This document shows, one piece after another, positions 61,887 through 64,000 of a stretch of DNA of 64,000 nt. This DNA comes from JAHFPN01 sp036559465 (GTDB taxonomy: Bacteria > Pseudomonadota > Alphaproteobacteria > Rhizobiales > Xanthobacteraceae). The notes under the pieces were generated by a model. It did not search any database and was not told the origin of the DNA. It worked only from the letters and a program-made list of their open reading frames with translations. The number at the start of each line of letters is the position of its first letter. Position 1 is the first letter of the stretch. A program made the position numbers and the translations under genes. The stretch covers positions 1 to 64,000 of the forward strand of contig DATBTC010000063.1 of the NCBI GenBank assembly GCA_036559465.1. The letters run 5' to 3'.

Positions 61887-63059
61887 ATGCGTAAGTTTCT
61901 CGCAACTGCAGGAATTGCGGGCGCGTTCGCGCTCGCGGCCATGGGCGCGCAAGCACAATCGGTCAAGGTCGGGGTGATGCTGACGCTCTCCGGCCCGGCC
62001 GCCGTGCTCGGCCAGCATGCCCGCGACGGCTTCCAGCTCGGCATCAAGCATCTGGGCGGCAAACTCGGCGGACTGACCGCCGACATCATCGTGGTCGACG
62101 ACGAGCTCAAGCCGGACGTCGGCGTGCAAAAGGTGCAGGCGCTCTTGGAGCGCGACAAGGTCGACATCGTGGTCGGCGTCATCTTCTCGAATGTCATGAT
62201 GGCGATCGCCAAGCCCGTGTTCGATGCGAACACGATCCTGGTGAGCCCCAACGCCGGCCCGTCGCCGCTCGCCGGCCGCGGCTGCTCGCCCTGGTTTTTC
62301 TCCACCGCCTGGCAGAACGACCAGAACCACGAGGCCATGGGCAAGTACGCCCAGGACGCCGGCTACAAGAAGGTCGTGCTGATCGCGCCGAACTATCAGG
62401 CCGGCAAGGATTCCATGGCCGGCTTCAAGCGTCACTTCAAGGGCGAGATCGTCGAGGAAATCTTCAATCAGGTGAACCAGCTCGACTTCGCCGCCGAGAT
62501 CGCGAAGATCGCCTCCCTCAAGCCCGACGCTGTGTTCGCCTTCGAGCCGGGCGGCATGGGCGTCAACTTCGTCAAGCAATATGCCCAGGCCGGCCTGGCT
62601 GGGAAAATTCCGTTCCTCTCCGCCTTCACCGTCGACGAGACCACGCTTCCGGCAACCCAGGACGCGGCGGTAGGACTGTTCGCCGGCTCGCAGTGGGCGC
62701 CGAACCTCGAAAATCCGGTGAGCAAGAAGTTCGTCGCCGATTACGAGAAGGACTACGGCAAGGTGCCCGCGATGTATGCCGCGCAAGGCTATGACGCGGC
62801 GCTTCTGATCGACGCCGCGATCAAGGCTGCGGGCGGCAAGGTCGCGGACAAGGCGGCACTGCGCGACGCCTTCAAGAGGGCGAGCTTCGCCTCGATCCGC
62901 GGAGCGCCGTTCAAGCTCAACACCAACGGCTTCCCGATCCAGGACGTCTATGTCGTCAAGGCGGTGAAGCGTGCCGATGGCAAGTTCGCGACCGAGACCG
63001 TCGCCAAAGTGTTTACCGGCTATACCGACGCCTACGCTAAGGATTGTCCGCTCAAGTGA
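61887..63059 (+). CDS. Branched-chain amino acid-type ABC substrate-binding protein
   Basis: The 390-residue protein starts at ATG 61887, after GGAGAGAGGG, with a signal peptide ending about residue 24 (MGAQAQS). The type I periplasmic-binding fold is shown by VKVGVMLTLSGPAAVLGQHARDGFQLGIKHLGG and VDIVVGVIFSNVMMAIAKPV. An aromatic-ligand-binding variant of the LivJ family is possible (Peripla_BP_6). The permease gene downstream indicates an importer of branched-chain amino acids, amides or aromatic acids. Confidence 0.92.
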   Translation: MRKFLATAGIAGAFALAAMGAQAQSVKVGVMLTLSGPAAVLGQHARDGFQLGIKHLGGKLGGLTADIIVVDDELKPDVGVQKVQALLERDKVDIVVGVIFSNVMMAIAKPVFDANTILVSPNAGPSPLAGRGCSPWFFSTAWQNDQNHEAMGKYAQDAGYKKVVLIAPNYQAGKDSMAGFKRHFKGEIVEEIFNQVNQLDFAAEIAKIASLKPDAVFAFEPGGMGVNFVKQYAQAGLAGKIPFLSAFTVDETTLPATQDAAVGLFAGSQWAPNLENPVSKKFVADYEKDYGKVPAMYAAQGYDAALLIDAAIKAAGGKVADKAALRDAFKRASFASIRGAPFKLNTNGFPIQDVYVVKAVKRADGKFATETVAKVFTGYTDAYAKDCPLK

Positions 63060-63076
63060 CGCGGTCTGTTTGAATG

Positions 63077-63107
63077 ACCCTCTCTCCGCTTGCGGGGAGA
63101 GGGTTTT
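63077..63107 (+). terminator. Terminator-like palindrome between binding protein and permease genes
   Basis: ACCCTCTCTCCGC/GCGGGGAGAGGGT pair over 13 bases with one G-T wobble and a 2-base loop, followed by TTTT. It may limit read-through so that the binding protein is made in excess over the permease. Sequence relationship to the hairpin at 60835 is clear. Confidence 0.65.
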
Positions 63108-63125
63108 GATTGACCGGCGTTCCTG

Positions 63126-64000
63126 ATGTCCACCACCCTCTTCATCGTCCAAACGCTGAACGGGCTGCAGCTCGGCGTGCTGCTGTTCCTGATCGCCGCC
63201 GGGCTGACGCTCGTGTTCGGCGTGATGGACTTCATCAATCTCGCCCATGGCGTGCAGTACATGCTGGGTGCGTATCTGGCCGTCACCTTCTACGGCCTCA
63301 CCGGAAATTTCGGCTATGCGCTGGTGCTCGCGCTCATTGCCGCACTGCTCATCGGGCTGCTCGTCGAGGTGCTCGTGTTCCGGCATCTCTACGAGCGCGA
63401 CCATCTCGATCAGGTGCTTGCCACCTTCGGCGTGATCCTGTTCGTGAACGAAGGCGTGAAGATCGTCTGGGGAGCGGCGCCGCGGAACTTGCCGATACCC
63501 GACTTTTTCTCCGGCTCCTTGCGGCTGATTGACGGGCTGAACTACCCGATCTGGCGGCTCTGCATCATCGCCTCCGGGCTCTTGGTCGCGGCCGGCCTGT
63601 GGTTCGTGGTGACCAAGACCCGCATCGGCATGCGCATTCGCGCCGGCGCCACCAATGCGGCCATGGTTTCGGCGCTCGGCGTCGACGTACGGCGGTTGTT
63701 TACCGTCGTGTTCGGCTTCGGCGCCATGCTCGCGGGTTTCGCCGGCGTAATGGTGGCGCCGATTCTCTCGGTCGAGCCCGGCATGGGCGACAGCGTATTG
63801 ATTCTGGCCTTCGTCGTGATCGTGATCGGCGGCATCGGCTCGATCCGCGGCGCCTTCCTCGGCGCGCTTTTGGTCGGCCTCGTCGATACGCTCGGCCGCT
63901 CGTTCGCGACCGATCTATTCCGGCTGTTTCTCGACACGTCCGCCGCGCGCCAGGTAGGTCCGGCCGTCGCGTCCATGCTGATTTATCTCTTGATGGCGCT
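63126..64000 (+). CDS. livH: Branched-chain amino acid-type ABC transporter permease (LivH-like), 3' partial
   Basis: The frame is open from ATG 63126 to the window end (about 291 codons), with no stop seen. The protein begins MSTTLFIVQTLNGLQLGVLLFLIAAGLTLVFGVMDFINLAHG, the typical LivH N-terminus. It continues with several membrane segments and the conserved RAGATNAAMVSALGVDVRRLFTVVFGFGAMLAGFAGVM coupling region. It forms the inner-membrane channel with a LivM partner presumed downstream. Confidence 0.94.
   Translation, partial: MSTTLFIVQTLNGLQLGVLLFLIAAGLTLVFGVMDFINLAHGVQYMLGAYLAVTFYGLTGNFGYALVLALIAALLIGLLVEVLVFRHLYERDHLDQVLATFGVILFVNEGVKIVWGAAPRNLPIPDFFSGSLRLIDGLNYPIWRLCIIASGLLVAAGLWFVVTKTRIGMRIRAGATNAAMVSALGVDVRRLFTVVFGFGAMLAGFAGVMVAPILSVEPGMGDSVLILAFVVIVIGGIGSIRGAFLGALLVGLVDTLGRSFATDLFRLFLDTSAARQVGPAVASMLIYLLMA

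Overview
The window is a high-GC, gene-dense chromosomal segment from an alphaproteobacterium, most likely of the order Hyphomicrobiales (Rhizobiales; Bradyrhizobium/Xanthobacteraceae-like). The evidence is the dnaN-recF-gyrB order, an Irr regulator with a heme-binding Cys-Pro motif beside fabA-fabB-fabI, a PraR/PhrR-type regulator between lnt and metK, a Fur/Mur protein lacking the zinc cysteines, RegB/RegA redox regulators, GlnD, and an intracellular PHB depolymerase. I see no rRNA, tRNA, CRISPR array, insertion sequence or prophage. No gap between genes exceeds 300 bases; the largest are 45669-45874, 59527-59715 and 1995-2178.

Layout. 1-4635: replication genes dnaN (5' end cut off), recF and gyrB. 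4645-9356: small metabolic genes (lipocalin-like protein, quinone oxidoreductase, metallo-beta-lactamase hydrolase, MoeB/ThiF-type adenylyltransferase, 2-hydroxyacid dehydrogenase, SH3-domain protein). 9428-14082: irr, divergent from fabA-fabB-fabI (unsaturated fatty acid synthesis), then a membrane-bound class III adenylate cyclase. 14149-37047: a block of 23 genes all on the minus strand, running trpS, usp, nfuA, tsaB, rimI, fur/mur, plsC, miaB, phoH, ybeY, corC-like, lnt, praR-like, metK, trmB, rimP, nusA, ylxR, infB, rbfA, truB, rpsO, pnp. It is devoted to translation, RNA maturation and envelope assembly. 37194-43314: a PfkB kinase, the malic enzyme maeB and mutS. 43375-45668: an accessory module (OsmC-like protein, FCD-type GntR regulator, signal-less THI5/NMT1-like protein) between mutS and glnD, with AT-rich borders. 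45875-54776: glnD, a class A penicillin-binding protein, a YgjP-like metallohydrolase, phaZ and an ABC-2 transporter pair. 54874-56956: regB and regA.

56964-59526 is the most unusual part. A 122-residue protein (58020-58388) consists almost wholly of four copies of a 19-residue unit, LDExKLLGLRTNGYAVGxK. Downstream on the same strand is a HExxH protein of the type now linked to 2-oxoglutarate-dependent peptide beta-hydroxylation. A stand-alone ATP-grasp ligase-like gene is transcribed divergently. A multi-core substrate flanked by a peptide hydroxylase-like enzyme and an ATP-grasp ligase suggests an undescribed ribosomally synthesised and modified peptide (RiPP) system. Synonymous codon differences between repeats indicate selection on the peptide itself.

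59716-64000: a secreted von Willebrand factor A protein, an alpha/beta hydrolase with an HGGYW motif, and the start of a branched-chain amino acid ABC importer (binding protein and a permease cut off by the window end).
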